A stretch of 64,000 bases of DNA from Aerobium sp039839275 (lineage in GTDB: Bacteria > Pseudomonadota > Alphaproteobacteria > Rhizobiales > Rhizobiaceae): positions 1,116,001-1,180,000 of the forward strand of contig NZ_JBDOQP010000001.1 in assembly GCF_039839275.1 (NCBI RefSeq). The letters are read 5' to 3'. The notes beneath the pieces were generated by a model. It made no database searches and was not told the origin of the DNA. It worked only from the letters and a program-made list of their open reading frames with translations. A program made the translations under genes and the position numbers. This document shows, piece after piece, positions 55,001 to 62,726 of this stretch (its first letter is position 1; each line of letters begins with the position of its first letter).

Positions 55001-55324
55001 CCGCAAGTCCGAAATGCCCTTGGTTTCCGTGGGCCTGGACGCAGGGGCGGGTTTTGCGGGGGTAGGCTTCGACGCCATTGCTGGTTCCGCCTTCAATTGC
55101 GGCTTGCTAGGGGAAGCAGTGCCAGCCGTAACCGCCTGCGCGCGGCTGTCGCGCGCAAGATCCTCGGCCGCCTTGGAGATCTGAGCTTCGAAATCAGCGA
55201 TCGAACCAGCCACGTCAAGGCCGCCATCCTCGTCATCGACGAAGAGATCGATGTCGAGCGCGTCCTCCAGCTCCTTGGCCACATTGCTGTCGAGGTTGCT
55301 CGTTGTCGTTGCTTTACGCGCCAT
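49088..55324 (-). CDS. gpr: giant coiled-coil growth-pole-ring (GPR/RgsE-like) protein
   Basis: A 2078-residue protein, close in size to Agrobacterium GPR and its Sinorhizobium relative RgsE, which form a ring at the growing pole and are required for polar growth. The N-terminal 130 residues are acidic and proline-rich, then two membrane helices (about 143-170 and 185-208). Nearly all the rest is helical, with apolipoprotein-like 40-residue periodicity (strongest at about 720-1225). A proline-rich stretch follows (about 1880-1970), then a conserved C-terminal domain ending DTGKVYTMLAHASGRLK. The ATG at 55324 (product MARKATTTS) or that at 55333 is the start; the extension to 55432 is not protein-like. 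It is divergent from an Hpt gene. Homology assignment is by length, architecture and order context, not by alignment. Confidence 0.85.
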   Translation of the reverse strand: MARKATTTSNLDSNVAKELEDALDIDLFVDDEDGGLDVAGSIADFEAQISKAAEDLARDSRAQAVTAGTASPSKPQLKAEPAMASKPTPAKPAPASRPTETKGISDLRPVEAPPAAAPSAFAHANDDRQKDYRALQQQLRRSSPSTIYWMVSLLSLAWVAGGLVMGHVLFAPAIWQVRSIEQLLANPALIGIFVAVIVPIILFWGFAVMVRRAQEMRYAAQSMTEVAFRLAEPEHLATDRVMMVGQAVRREVQAMGEGIERTLARAVELETLVHTEVNELERAYSDNESRIRTLIDGLGSERDAVVTHAERVRSSISGAHETLKEELDSASDIIRQNILGVSTRLSNTISDSGAQLVDRINESGTSMHDAIDQRLDAIGDRITTSGEAFASLLDTRIAKLTQSTDDVTRSLSQMLDERTSGMVSLLGGATTTLNNELDSRLVGIETTLRERGQALIHEFQTRAEALDTGTQKLNAALEARAKQINETLVERSREIAQTFTEGKQSMSGLIEEGKARIGSEMAELVMSTSTMLEARATDFTSRLAGGRDLIAEALESDLRQIAEERQSIDTAMASHVQRLSQNRELMTRALDEDLHKLNEARANVDAAVTGHVEKFAEGREQIAAMLDRDINRIRSARDELDTSVAQHLTTIEARQKDLTTAISVDVAKVEEAFDRQTNVIGERTLDLQAALNRSVEQMKGALGTEIIRIDEALANQSGLVEDRARAIEAALSSGTERLRGILDADIDRLGEAFNHQQGVIEARTRTMESALYAGADNIRNALGDDLIKIEDAFTRQSGVIEARTRALQDSLHSGAESIEAVIGSDIARIQNAIKHQAGMIEESRMALEGTLHSGADSVRAAIDTDIGRVETAFAQHAGLIEDRRMALEGTLHSGADSVRAAIDADIGRVENAFAQQAGLIEERRKALEGTLYSGAESVRAAIDADIGRVETAFMQQGDLIEQRRKALEGTLYSGAESVRAAIDADIGRVESAFAQQGDLIEQRRQALEGTLHSGANSVRAAIDADIGRVENAFAQQAGLVEDRTGALRQTLQDEAERIRAAVGEDIGRIENVFQRQTGAIDERTKSLQAALVSGAEDVRNAITDDIGRVEHAFAQQAGSIEVRTSALADTLQAGAESIRNAITDDIGRIDHAFAQQAGTIEMRTSALADTLHAGAETIRNALGDDLGRIETTFAQQSGVIEERTRTMENALRIGIDNVRGALEGSASVLAGSLRDKVLEVTSALSDEAAKATEQADTAIANRVDSMSRSLGDRLGEFSAVFEAVERRLAERTLATGEDLRGHADQAAGVFAARAAEIKQLFEDADRHLADRVSASGAELDGHAQAVAASLAARAAEIKQAFDDVDRTLADRVAASGAELGGHAETIASALAARASQIKGVFDDAGRRLDDRVELAAQALDKRTDALASTFAQADETILSRTQATAAELESRTAKISNALTAADQRLAEGADILAARIDGNVASVEQRLKAGLSEVGERLHDHVGQAEAELLARANTITDSFAAFSRQIDASSNEAAATLDDKTRELNALLAARSSELSRIIDERAEPLAQRLVDSGSELQRSLEDATEKATQRLRQQNAALVNALATRTAETLTAVDAASNDLSEKVNVLIDRLTTSNDRLGELVHVAAGNLVELDDKIVNSTERFATSTEKAAQSFASSARLIDANAGRLTDLSTTTLRDISGIAMRFDEHAKVLSSASDLLGSAQNDLASTLDGRQAALENLAVGLVKKSEDIESVMRSFEDLVGRALEKAETRTRSSTEQIRSSIAEVVDSATKRFAEATDEIRRTAGTIRSELESTRAEVKKGVMELPEETKQSTSAMRRAVSEQINALKELADIVAKSGRAFDASEPKPGRPSSPQVAAPTLAPPRAPAPSPAPAPSLSAVAEAPLRGSVTAPPMPAPEPETQGASSGWVKDLLRGASRDEAAPAPAPRAAQTSERSPLHLVESLNSLSVDIARAIDHEASIELWDRYRRGERNVFTRRLYTLKGQQTFEEIRRKYQSDSEFRAAVDRYCRDFEKLLQDVGRNDRDNIMTQTYLTSDTGKVYTMLAHASGRLK
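51650..53180 (-). repeat. tandem 120 bp repeats inside the GPR-like gene
   Basis: About thirteen units of exactly 40 codons, from roughly 53180 down to 51650. Each unit starts near a GLIE-type motif and ends at an acid-rich D-I-x-R-I/V-E segment. The middle units (52180-52860) are the most alike, differing at only a few positions; for example the words ALEGTLHSGADSVRAAI and ALEGTLYSGAESVRAAI recur. Neighbouring units on the DNA also share runs of many identical bases, which suggests recent duplication or conversion. Confidence 0.85.
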
Positions 55325-55619
55325 GCCGCTCATACCCTGTACATTTATTTGGCGGACCGCCTTTTCGACGCCTCGTGTCCGCGCTTTGGGCCTGTTGGGG
55401 CCATTGCGTATCGTACTGGGACAGCGCGGCAAAGGAAACCGCGATTTGGGTCCATGTGTAAAACTTTAAACATAAGGTTAACAGCCTGTGCCTGCACGGA
55501 TTTCTCGGCTGGTCTGACGCGTTCGAAAACTGCCGGTCGGCGCCCCGGCGTTAACCGGTTCTGCACCTTGTCGCGGCACGGTAACGACTCGGTTCAAGAT
55601 GTCGAAAGAGGGTGCCATT

Positions 55620-55994
55620 ATGGTTCCGCAAGCGAGAGAGGCCATCGCGTTCGCGCGTCCGGGAGGCGAGGCTTGCGTGCCCTCCAAGGGCCGTCCGATC
55701 GACCTTGTTCATCTTGCCCGCCAGACCATGGGCGACCGTGCGCTCGAGCAGGAGGTGCTGTCGATGTTCGTCCAGCAACTGGCCATCGCGCGTGAGCGCC
55801 TGCTCAGTGCCGGGCAAGACGAGCGGAAGCGGCTTGCCCACACGCTCAAGGGATCGGCTGCCGGCGTCGGCGCCTTTTCGATCGCTGAATGCGCTGCCGG
55901 GATAGAAGACGCTCCCGCCCGCACCGAGCTGTTCGACCGTCTCGGCACGCTCATCGATGAGGCACGCGACTTCATCGCCGCCATCAATCGCTGA
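55620..55994 (+). CDS. Hpt-domain phosphotransfer protein
   Basis: A 124-residue protein whose core matches the histidine phosphotransfer domain: H74 in HTLKGSAAGVG, with LVHLARQTMGDRALEQEVL leading and a helical C-terminus following. A GAGGG is 9 bases before the ATG at 55620, so this start is favoured over 55599, which lacks one. No kinase or response regulator is adjacent. It is divergent from the giant GPR-like gene (295 bp apart), an arrangement that could put a phosphorelay component next to a polar-growth factor. Confidence 0.82.
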   Translation: MVPQAREAIAFARPGGEACVPSKGRPIDLVHLARQTMGDRALEQEVLSMFVQQLAIARERLLSAGQDERKRLAHTLKGSAAGVGAFSIAECAAGIEDAPARTELFDRLGTLIDEARDFIAAINR

Positions 55995-56014
55995 ACCCTC
56001 GTGCCTCGGTTCGG

Positions 56015-56042
56015 TTGACTTGTCATTGCGAGATTGTATCTG
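56015..56042 (+). promoter_or_regulatory. candidate sigma-70 promoter of the ferredoxin gene
   Basis: TTGACT (56015-56020) and TATCTG (56037-56042) are separated by 16 bp and lie 54 bp before the ferredoxin ATG. The match to alphaproteobacterial housekeeping promoters is good though the spacer is 1 bp short. Confidence 0.5.
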
Positions 56043-56095
56043 TCGCGGCAAAAGACGCGCTGATGCGCTCCCCAGGTTTCCCGAGGCAATCCCGA

Positions 56096-56416
56096 ATGAC
56101 CAAGATTACCTATATCGCCTTCGACGGCACGCAGTTCGATGTTGATGCGGAAAACGGCTCCACCGTGATGGAGAATGCGATTCGAAACTCGGTGCCGGGC
56201 ATCGAGGCCGAATGTGGCGGCGCATGCGCGTGCGCAACCTGTCACGTCTACGTGGACGAAGCATGGGCGGAGGCGGTCGGCGGTCCAGAGGCGATGGAAG
56301 AGGATATGCTCGACTTCGCCTACGACGTGCAGCCGACGTCTCGGCTCTCGTGCCAGATCAGGGTTCGCGACGAACTCGATGGCCTCGTCGTGCGTATTCC
56401 CGAGCGCCAGGGGTAG
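56096..56416 (+). CDS. adrenodoxin-type [2Fe-2S] ferredoxin
   Basis: A 106-residue electron carrier of the FdxB/adrenodoxin type. The C-x5-C-x2-C set is C40, C46 and C49 and the fourth ligand is C86, 37 residues later, all matching this subgroup. The start at 56096 (product MTKITYIAFDGTQFD) is chosen over an earlier in-frame ATG at 56015, which also overlaps the promoter. It stands alone, convergent with the DUF922 gene 4 bp away; it likely donates electrons to a cytochrome P450, Fe-S assembly or hydroxylase system, but the partner is not in the window. Confidence 0.9.
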   Translation: MTKITYIAFDGTQFDVDAENGSTVMENAIRNSVPGIEAECGGACACATCHVYVDEAWAEAVGGPEAMEEDMLDFAYDVQPTSRLSCQIRVRDELDGLVVRIPERQG

Positions 56417-56420
56417 CGCG

Positions 56421-57026
56421 TCAGCGTCCCGATTCCTGCTGTTCCAGCCGGTAGCGCATCAAGCGGAGCAGTCTCTTCTCGAAATTCACATTCTCGATGC
56501 GGTCGAATTCGAGCTGCGCGCGATCGTGCTTGGCGAGAATTGATGCGCGCGTGGCTTCGGCCTTTTGCTGCGCGGCGTCGCAGCCGCGATAGTTGAAGAT
56601 GTCGGTCAGCGCGTCCTCGAGTTCGCGGGCATGGTTTTTCGCAATGGTGATGTGACTTTCCTCGTGGCGACGGATGTCGCTCGACAGCGCGTCCCATACG
56701 AACCTTGTATCGCCATCGGCGCTGCGGCGCCTGTTCCAGCGGGGCAGGATCATCTCCGCCTTTACCGTCACCCGGGCCTTTGCGACGCTGCACAGGCCAC
56801 CGCGCTCGTGGTAGGTGATCCGGGTGGAGAATTCCATGCGGGTGGCACCTGGGTGGCGGGCGCCGGTGCTCTCGACATGCGGGCCGCGCCGCTGCAATTC
56901 GCCCTCGATCTCCTCAAGCGTCGTGCCGCCGATCTGGAAATAGCTGTAGGTCTTCGAGATGCTCGCCGCGTGAGCGGGCAAGAGGAAGGACGCCATCAAG
57001 CCGGCGGCAAGCACGAGCGACTTCAT
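56421..57026 (-). CDS. DUF922 secreted zinc-protease-like protein
   Basis: A 201-residue periplasmic protein of the DUF922 family. The signal peptide (MKSLVLAAGLMASFLLP, AHA cleavage) is clear; the start at 57026 is preferred to 57059. The zinc motif HEESH lies at residues 121-125, within a helix-rich region, then a long acidic-basic helix to the end. The family is predicted to be a Zn-dependent protease. Target unknown. It diverges from folP and is convergent with the ferredoxin gene. Confidence 0.85.
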   Translation of the reverse strand: MKSLVLAAGLMASFLLPAHAASISKTYSYFQIGGTTLEEIEGELQRRGPHVESTGARHPGATRMEFSTRITYHERGGLCSVAKARVTVKAEMILPRWNRRRSADGDTRFVWDALSSDIRRHEESHITIAKNHARELEDALTDIFNYRGCDAAQQKAEATRASILAKHDRAQLEFDRIENVNFEKRLLRLMRYRLEQQESGR

Positions 57027-57194
57027 GATGGCTCCCAACGTCGATGATCTCCCATGCACGCAATCTATGCCGAGCGGTGATCATGTCACATCTGCCCGAC
57101 CGATGTCATTGCCAGAAGGCGCCACGGCGAAAGGGCGTTGATTTTATGTCGGCCAGGCAGCAAAAGCAGGAATGTATACAATGGAGCCAGCTTG

Positions 57195-58082
57195 ATGTTC
57201 GCCCCCGTCACATGGCCTCTGGCGCATGGCCGCTCTCTCTTGCTTGGTCAGGAAGCCGTCGTCATGGGCGTTCTCAACGTCACGCCTGACAGCTTTTCCG
57301 ACGGCGGAAAGTTCAATCGGGTAGATGCTGCCATCGCCCAGGCGGAAGCGATGATCCGCGACGGCGCGGCGATTATCGACGTCGGCGGCGAATCAACGCG
57401 TCCGGGGGCCGCAGCGGTCACAGCCGCGGAAGAACAGGCACGCGTCATGCCGCTGATCGAGGTGCTCGGCGCTCGCGGTGATGTGGTTGTGTCCGTGGAC
57501 ACCTACAGGGAAGAAACCGCCCGGCTTGCGGTCGCCGCCGGCGCGCACATCGTCAATGACGTCTGGGGCCTCCAACGCGAGCCGGGCATCGCCCGGGTCG
57601 CCGCAGAGACAGGTGCGGGCCTCGTCGTCATGCACACGGGCCGCGACCGCGAGCGGCTCGAAGACCCGATCGCCGACCAGATGATCTTCCTCCGGCGCTC
57701 CCTCGAGATAGCGCGCGACGCTGGCGTCCTATTGCCGCAGATCGTGCTCGATCCGGGATTTGGCTTTGCCAAGGAGACGACGGAAATCAACCTGGATATC
57801 ATGGCGCGATTTACCGCGCTCCATGATCTTGGCCGTCCCCTGCTGGTCGGAACGTCGAGAAAGCGATTCATCGGTTCCGTGACAGGCAGACAACCTGAAC
57901 AGCGCGGGTCGGGGACGGCGGCGACAAGTGTCATCCTGCGCTTGCAGGGCGCCGCCATATTCAGGGTGCACGATGTCGCAATCAACGTGGACGCCCTGCG
58001 CTTCGCGGATGCTATGGTCTCGCGGGGCCTCGGTGCCGGTACGGGCCGAGCGTACCAGCCACAGCAGGAAAATGGGACATGA
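57195..58082 (+). CDS. folP: dihydropteroate synthase
   Basis: Condenses dihydropterin pyrophosphate with p-aminobenzoate in folate synthesis (295 aa). The diagnostic NVTPDSFSDGG near residue 30 and DVGGESTRPGA near 64 are present, with VSVDTYRE, VNDVWGLQ, LDPGFGFAK and GTSRKRFIG in order. The ATG at 57195 has GGAG 9 bases upstream; the in-frame extension from 57138 is not needed. It overlaps folB by 4 bp. Confidence 0.96.
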   Translation: MFAPVTWPLAHGRSLLLGQEAVVMGVLNVTPDSFSDGGKFNRVDAAIAQAEAMIRDGAAIIDVGGESTRPGAAAVTAAEEQARVMPLIEVLGARGDVVVSVDTYREETARLAVAAGAHIVNDVWGLQREPGIARVAAETGAGLVVMHTGRDRERLEDPIADQMIFLRRSLEIARDAGVLLPQIVLDPGFGFAKETTEINLDIMARFTALHDLGRPLLVGTSRKRFIGSVTGRQPEQRGSGTAATSVILRLQGAAIFRVHDVAINVDALRFADAMVSRGLGAGTGRAYQPQQENGT

Positions 58083-58447
58083 CGTATACAATCAGAATGA
58101 AGAATTGCGCGTTTTTCGCGCGTCATGGTCTGCATGCCGAAGAGGAAACGCTCGGACAGCGGTTCTATGTCGATGCACAGCTCGAAGTCGAGGCGGTCGC
58201 TGCGCTCGAGGATGACTCGATCGAGGCAACGGTTGATTACGGGGTTGCGTTCACCGAGATCGAGCGGATCGTGACCGGGAAGAGGCGCCGCTTTCTGATC
58301 GAGGCGCTGGCGCTTGACGTTGCCAAGGCGCTGTGCGGCAGGTTCCCCCAGATCAAACGCGCCGAGATCACCGTGCGCAAGCCCAACGCACCGGTACCCG
58401 GAGTGCTCGATCATGTCGAGGTGACGATCGTCTGGCCCGGGCAATGA
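58079..58447 (+). CDS. folB: dihydroneopterin aldolase
   Basis: Cleaves dihydroneopterin to hydroxymethyl-dihydropterin in the folate pathway (122 aa). The family core starts at YTIRMKNCAFFARHGLHAEEET with the conserved histidine and E, with RFYVDAQLEV and a C-terminal IKRAEITVRKPNAPV segment. It overlaps folP and folK by 4 bp each, so the three are translationally coupled, an order (folP-folB-folK) that is standard in Rhizobiales. Confidence 0.95.
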   Translation: MTYTIRMKNCAFFARHGLHAEEETLGQRFYVDAQLEVEAVAALEDDSIEATVDYGVAFTEIERIVTGKRRRFLIEALALDVAKALCGRFPQIKRAEITVRKPNAPVPGVLDHVEVTIVWPGQ

Positions 58448-58977
58448 TCGGCGGTGCCAATACGGTTCGCGCCTATCTCGGGCTGGGAGGCAATATCGGC
58501 GATCCGGCGCGGGCGATGGCTGCGAGCCTGCGCGCGCTTGACGCAGCGAACCAAGTCCGGGTGGCGGAATCGTCGTCCCTTTACCGCACGCCGCCCTGGG
58601 GCGTGAGCGATCAGCCGGACTTTCTCAATGCGGTCGCAGCCATCGACACGGACCTTTCGGCCCGCGAGCTTCTGGAGCTTTGCCTGGAGACCGAGAGAGC
58701 GTTGAAGCGCGTTCGGGCGGAGCGATGGGGCCCCAGAGTCATCGACATGGACATTTTGCTGTTCGGCACCGAGACCATCGATGAAGAAGGCCTGCAGGTG
58801 CCTCATCCGCGCATGCGCGAGCGCGCGTTCGTCCTCGCACCGCTGGCGGAGATCGCGCCGGGGCTCGATCTGAACGGTTCAGCGGTCGAAGCTTGCCTGT
58901 CGCGTGTCGGGGGCGAGGGGATCGTGCGTCTGCCGGGCGGCCGCGATTGGTGGCGCACCGCCGTCGACGACCGTTAG
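58444..58977 (+). CDS. folK: 2-amino-4-hydroxy-6-hydroxymethyldihydropteridine pyrophosphokinase
   Basis: Transfers pyrophosphate from ATP to hydroxymethyl-dihydropterin (177 aa). Diagnostic features are YLGLGGNIGDP, VAESSSLYRTPPWG, FLNAVAAI, the RWGPRVIDMDILLFG pocket and PHPRMRERAFVLAPLAEIAP. The start is the ATG overlapping folB at 58444. Its stop TAG overlaps the stop of the convergent antiporter gene. Confidence 0.95.
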   Translation: MIGGANTVRAYLGLGGNIGDPARAMAASLRALDAANQVRVAESSSLYRTPPWGVSDQPDFLNAVAAIDTDLSARELLELCLETERALKRVRAERWGPRVIDMDILLFGTETIDEEGLQVPHPRMRERAFVLAPLAEIAPGLDLNGSAVEACLSRVGGEGIVRLPGGRDWWRTAVDDR

Positions 58978-60815
58978 ACGCCCTCGGCCTTGGCCGCGCC
59001 CGAGCGGATGGCAGCCGCGGCTTCCTCGTTTCCGGCTGTGCCTTCCTTGCGCGGTTTGGCGAGCGGCGTTGGTGTCGGCTGGTTGCCCTTGAGCAGTTGA
59101 TTGCCGGAATAGATGCCGCCGGCCACCTGTATTTCCAGACGCTGTTGATCGCGCTGGCGGATCTCCTCCATCAGTTCCTCGATCTCCGATTCGGCGACGC
59201 CGAGCTTCTCGAGTGTCGTCTGGCCGAATTCGAGCGCGGAGTGCAGCGTCTCGCGAATCTGGTAGTCGACGCCCGCATTGATCAGCTCGATGGCCGCCCC
59301 GCGATCGAATGCGCGTGCAAGAACCGGCGTGAGCGGGAACTCCGCCTTCACATGCTCGACTATCTTGAGTGCGGCTTCAGGCTTGTCGACACAGACGAGG
59401 ATCGCGCGGGCATGCTCGGCGCCGGCCGCGTGCAGTATGTCGAGACGGGTGCCGTCGCCGTAATAGACCTTGAAGCCGAAATCCGCTGCCGCCTGGATCA
59501 TCTCGACGTCGTCGTCGATGATCGATACCTCCTCGCCGCGCAGCAACAGCGGCTGGCTCGCGATCTGACCGAATCGGCCAAAGCCGATCAACAATACGCT
59601 TCCGCGAAGATCCTGGGGGGCTTCGACGCCATCCATGGACTGCCGGGGGCGGGGGCCGAAGCGCCGCAAGGCCATCATTGCGAAGGGGGTGAGCACCATC
59701 GATATGATGACGGTGGACGTGAAGATGGCATTCACCGAATTGTCGATCAGCCCGACATTGGCCGCCGTCGAATAAAGAACGAAGGCGAACTCGCCGCCCT
59801 GGGCCATCAGGACGGCGCGCTCCAACGCCTCTTCGTGACTGGTCTTCAGCAGCCTTGCAACGACGTAGATGCCCAACGCCTTGACCACCATGAAGGTCAC
59901 GACGGCAATGGCGATGAGGCCGAGGTTCTGGCCGATCACCGTCAGATCCAGCGCCATCCCGACGCCGAGAAAGAACAGTCCGAGGAGGATGCCGCGGAAA
60001 GGCTCGACGTCGGCTTCCAACTGATGCCGGAATGTCGACTCGGAGAGCAGCACGCCTGCAAGGAATGCGCCCATCGCCATCGACAGGCCGCCCAGTTGCA
60101 TCGCGAGCGCCGAACCGAGCACCACCAGCAGGGCTGCCGCCGTCATCACTTCGCGTGCGCCGGCCTGAGCGAGCAGGCGGAACAGGGGATTGAGCAGGAA
60201 CCGCCCGACGAGAACCAGCCCGAGAACCGCGCCGAGTGCGATGGCAAGAGAAAGCCAACGAGACGTCTCCGTGTCGGCGCCGGCCGACGGCGCGATGAAC
60301 GCCACGAAGGCAAGCAATGGCACGATGGCCATGTCTTCCAGCAGCAGGACGGAGACGATGCGCTGGCCCTTGGGCGTCGACATCTCGCCGCGCTCGCTGA
60401 GCAACTGGAATACGATCGCCGTCGAGGTCAGCACGAAACCCATGCCGAAGACGAAGGCCACGGGCGCCGAATATCCGACGATGATGCCGATGCCGGTGAG
60501 GAGAGCGCCGCATACGGCAACCTGCAACACGCCCAATCCGAGGATCTCGCCACGCAGGCTCCAAAGCCTGGATGGCTGCATCTCCAGCCCGATCACGAAG
60601 AGGAACATGACGACGCCGAGCTCTGCGACATGGATGATCGTCTGCGGATCCGAGAACAGGCCAAGGCCGAACGGGCCGATCACGAGGCCGGCGGCGAGGT
60701 ATCCGAGCACCGAATCCAGTCCGAATCGCTTGAACAGCGGCACCGCGGCGACGCCTGCCGCGAGCAGCGAAACAACCGGTATCAGGTCCACGCCATGCGC
60801 TGCTTCACCCGCCAT
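58974..60815 (-). CDS. KefB-type cation:proton antiporter (CPA2 family) with TrkA-N domain
   Basis: A 613-residue antiporter, probably of potassium, of the CPA2 family. The N-terminal ~380 residues contain about 12 helices, with SVLGYLAAGLVIGP and FLFVIGLEMQPSRLW in the first helices. A TrkA-N/RCK nucleotide-binding domain (about residues 405-525) holds VLLIGFGRFGQIASQPLL. A C-terminal tail of about 85 residues is charged. No KefF/KefG ancillary gene is adjacent. It ends overlapping folK by 4 bp. Confidence 0.92.
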   Translation of the reverse strand: MAGEAAHGVDLIPVVSLLAAGVAAVPLFKRFGLDSVLGYLAAGLVIGPFGLGLFSDPQTIIHVAELGVVMFLFVIGLEMQPSRLWSLRGEILGLGVLQVAVCGALLTGIGIIVGYSAPVAFVFGMGFVLTSTAIVFQLLSERGEMSTPKGQRIVSVLLLEDMAIVPLLAFVAFIAPSAGADTETSRWLSLAIALGAVLGLVLVGRFLLNPLFRLLAQAGAREVMTAAALLVVLGSALAMQLGGLSMAMGAFLAGVLLSESTFRHQLEADVEPFRGILLGLFFLGVGMALDLTVIGQNLGLIAIAVVTFMVVKALGIYVVARLLKTSHEEALERAVLMAQGGEFAFVLYSTAANVGLIDNSVNAIFTSTVIISMVLTPFAMMALRRFGPRPRQSMDGVEAPQDLRGSVLLIGFGRFGQIASQPLLLRGEEVSIIDDDVEMIQAAADFGFKVYYGDGTRLDILHAAGAEHARAILVCVDKPEAALKIVEHVKAEFPLTPVLARAFDRGAAIELINAGVDYQIRETLHSALEFGQTTLEKLGVAESEIEELMEEIRQRDQQRLEIQVAGGIYSGNQLLKGNQPTPTPLAKPRKEGTAGNEEAAAAIRSGAAKAEGV

Positions 60816-60989
60816 GGTGAATTCTCCTGCCTGTCGAAATCAATGAAGCGAGAGCCTTACGGTCTCGCCTGGCGAAAGCAGGAATGTCCCTGACGAGGGA
60901 ATGCCTTCTGCATCGTGTGCAAGAGCGCCACAACACTTTCAAACGCCTGCTGCCAGGCGCAGAATGCTCGGATTTGGCTGTGTTGTCTA

Positions 60990-61541
60990 TCAGTCGCCGA
61001 TGGAGCCGACGGTCCGTGCGTCAACACGCTTCAGATTCATGCCGATCACCGGGACCATCTGGTCGTCGACCTTGACCGAAACGGTGACGTGCATCGTGTC
61101 GTCGTCAGGCAGCCGGGCGAGCATCGCGCCGTTGAGTTCATTGCGGTGGAGAGTCAGAACAACCTTTTCGTCGCTGACATTGCCGCCCACGACGTCGAGA
61201 CCTTCACCGATGGCGCCGTCCATGAACGAGCCACGATAGCCCTTGCGGCCCTGATGCTCGACACTGGCCGACATCTTCTGGGTGAACAGGCCGACGCGGC
61301 AACCGCCGTCGAGCGACATGCCGACCTTGCCGTTCGGCGTTGCGCCGGTGAAATTGCACACGAACCGCGTGCCCTTGTACTTGCCGGCGACAATCTCGCC
61401 AGGGCCGGACCATTCGCCCTGGACCTTGCTGAAGAAGCGCTTGTCCTTTTCGGACGCGGCAGCTTCCGTCGCGCCCGTCGCGGCGATTGCCGTCGCGGCC
61501 GCAAGCGGCAGGAATGCGGACAGAATTGCGCGTGCGATCAT
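60990..61541 (-). CDS. secreted protein of unknown function
   Basis: A 183-residue protein with a signal peptide (hydrophobic run after MIARAILSAFLPLAA, ending near TEAAA). The mature part is strand-rich, with GEWSGPGEIVAGKYKGTRFVC near residue 45 (a W-G-P-G pattern seen in lipocalin-like small secreted proteins), GMSLDGGCRVGLF, and HVTVSVKVDDQMVPV. I do not recognise a named family. The ATG at 61541 is chosen over 61592 for the signal peptide. It stands alone, 118 bp from the YcjF gene and 174 bp from the antiporter gene. Confidence 0.75.
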   Translation of the reverse strand: MIARAILSAFLPLAAATAIAATGATEAAASEKDKRFFSKVQGEWSGPGEIVAGKYKGTRFVCNFTGATPNGKVGMSLDGGCRVGLFTQKMSASVEHQGRKGYRGSFMDGAIGEGLDVVGGNVSDEKVVLTLHRNELNGAMLARLPDDDTMHVTVSVKVDDQMVPVIGMNLKRVDARTVGSIGD

Positions 61542-61658
61542 TGGGGACACCCGACTACAGAAACAGGAAACGATGAAGCCGACCTTGGGCAAGAATGGTT
61601 AATGCTTCGTCTATATCCACAGCGCCAAGCATGCGCGAAGCGCCATCGTGACGCAAGC

Positions 61659-62726
61659 CTAATTGCTTTTTCGGGGCTCGGTCGTGTCCTGCCGGCGTAC
61701 AAAAGTGCTGAGTGCGGCAAGAAAGTCACCCATGCCGGGACGCTTGAGCGCCGTGAAGGGCAAAGGGCGCACCGTCTCCATCGCCGCAACGCCGATTCGC
61801 GCCGTCATCATGCCGTTGACCACGCCTTCGCCGAGCTTGGCGGAAAGCCGCGCGGCGAGCCCCTGGCCGACGATCTGATGGACGAACTCGTCGCCGGCCG
61901 CGACCACGCCCGTGACAGCGAGATGGGCCAGAACATCGCGCGACAGCCTGATGAAGCCAAGCGTTCCGGGCCGGCCGCCATAAAGTTCGGCAAGCCGCCG
62001 GATGAGCCTGCCTGCTTCGAACACCACATAGGCGAGGTCGACGATTGCACGCGGGCTGACGGCGGTGACGATACTGACGCGCTTTGCGGCATCCAGAATC
62101 AACGTCCGGGCCTGCGCGTCGAGCGGCGCGAGCAGTTCCGCCTCGGCGATCCTCACCAGATCGGCACCGTCAATGATGTCCTGGTCCATCTCCTTGAGAT
62201 TGCGTCTGCCGGCAGCAGTCTCAGGGCGCGCGGAGACGAACGTCGTCAGTTCAGCCACCACGTGGCGTGCCTGGCGCCTGTCGTCACGCGTGATCGCGGC
62301 GACTCCGCGGGCGCGCAGTTTCTCCACCGAGCCCAACCTTGCCAGTCCGATCATTTCGCGAACCAGAATAATGACGAAGGTGACGGCGGCGATGGCCGCC
62401 ACGCCGGATGCCAGCCATCCGAGCCAGTCGGCACGGGAGAACAGGTCGCGGATCAGTTGATCCGTCCACATCGCGAAGGCAAGCGACAAGAGCAGCCCGA
62501 AGGCGCCGAGAAATATCGCGCCGAGCCTGGAGCGGCGGCGTGGCGTCGCCGGGGGCGGCGTCTCGAGTGCTGCGTCCTGCTCTTCGAACACGTCGATTTC
62601 CGCTGGCGTCACCATCGCGGCCTCGGCCTTCATCGCCCGTGGCGGACGTGGCGCGATTGGTTGTTTGGGCGTTTCGCGGTCTTCAGGTTCGATCCTGAAC
62701 GAAGCGGGTTTCCTGGGCTGGGTCAT
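61659..62726 (-). CDS. YcjF-like (TIGR01620/DUF697) membrane protein
   Basis: A 355-residue protein with two N-terminal helices (about residues 68-90 and 100-122) after a proline-rich cytosolic start (MTQPRKPASFRIEP), and a long cytosolic domain to residue 350. The DUF697-like part holds GRPGTLGFIRLSRDVLAHLAVTGVVAAGDEFV, read here as a landmark and split in family alignments. It overlaps the YcjX gene by 4 bp, the same pairing as in E. coli ycjX-ycjF. Function is unknown; phage-shock association is known only from the E. coli pair. Confidence 0.87.
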   Translation of the reverse strand: MTQPRKPASFRIEPEDRETPKQPIAPRPPRAMKAEAAMVTPAEIDVFEEQDAALETPPPATPRRRSRLGAIFLGAFGLLLSLAFAMWTDQLIRDLFSRADWLGWLASGVAAIAAVTFVIILVREMIGLARLGSVEKLRARGVAAITRDDRRQARHVVAELTTFVSARPETAAGRRNLKEMDQDIIDGADLVRIAEAELLAPLDAQARTLILDAAKRVSIVTAVSPRAIVDLAYVVFEAGRLIRRLAELYGGRPGTLGFIRLSRDVLAHLAVTGVVAAGDEFVHQIVGQGLAARLSAKLGEGVVNGMMTARIGVAAMETVRPLPFTALKRPGMGDFLAALSTFVRRQDTTEPRKSN

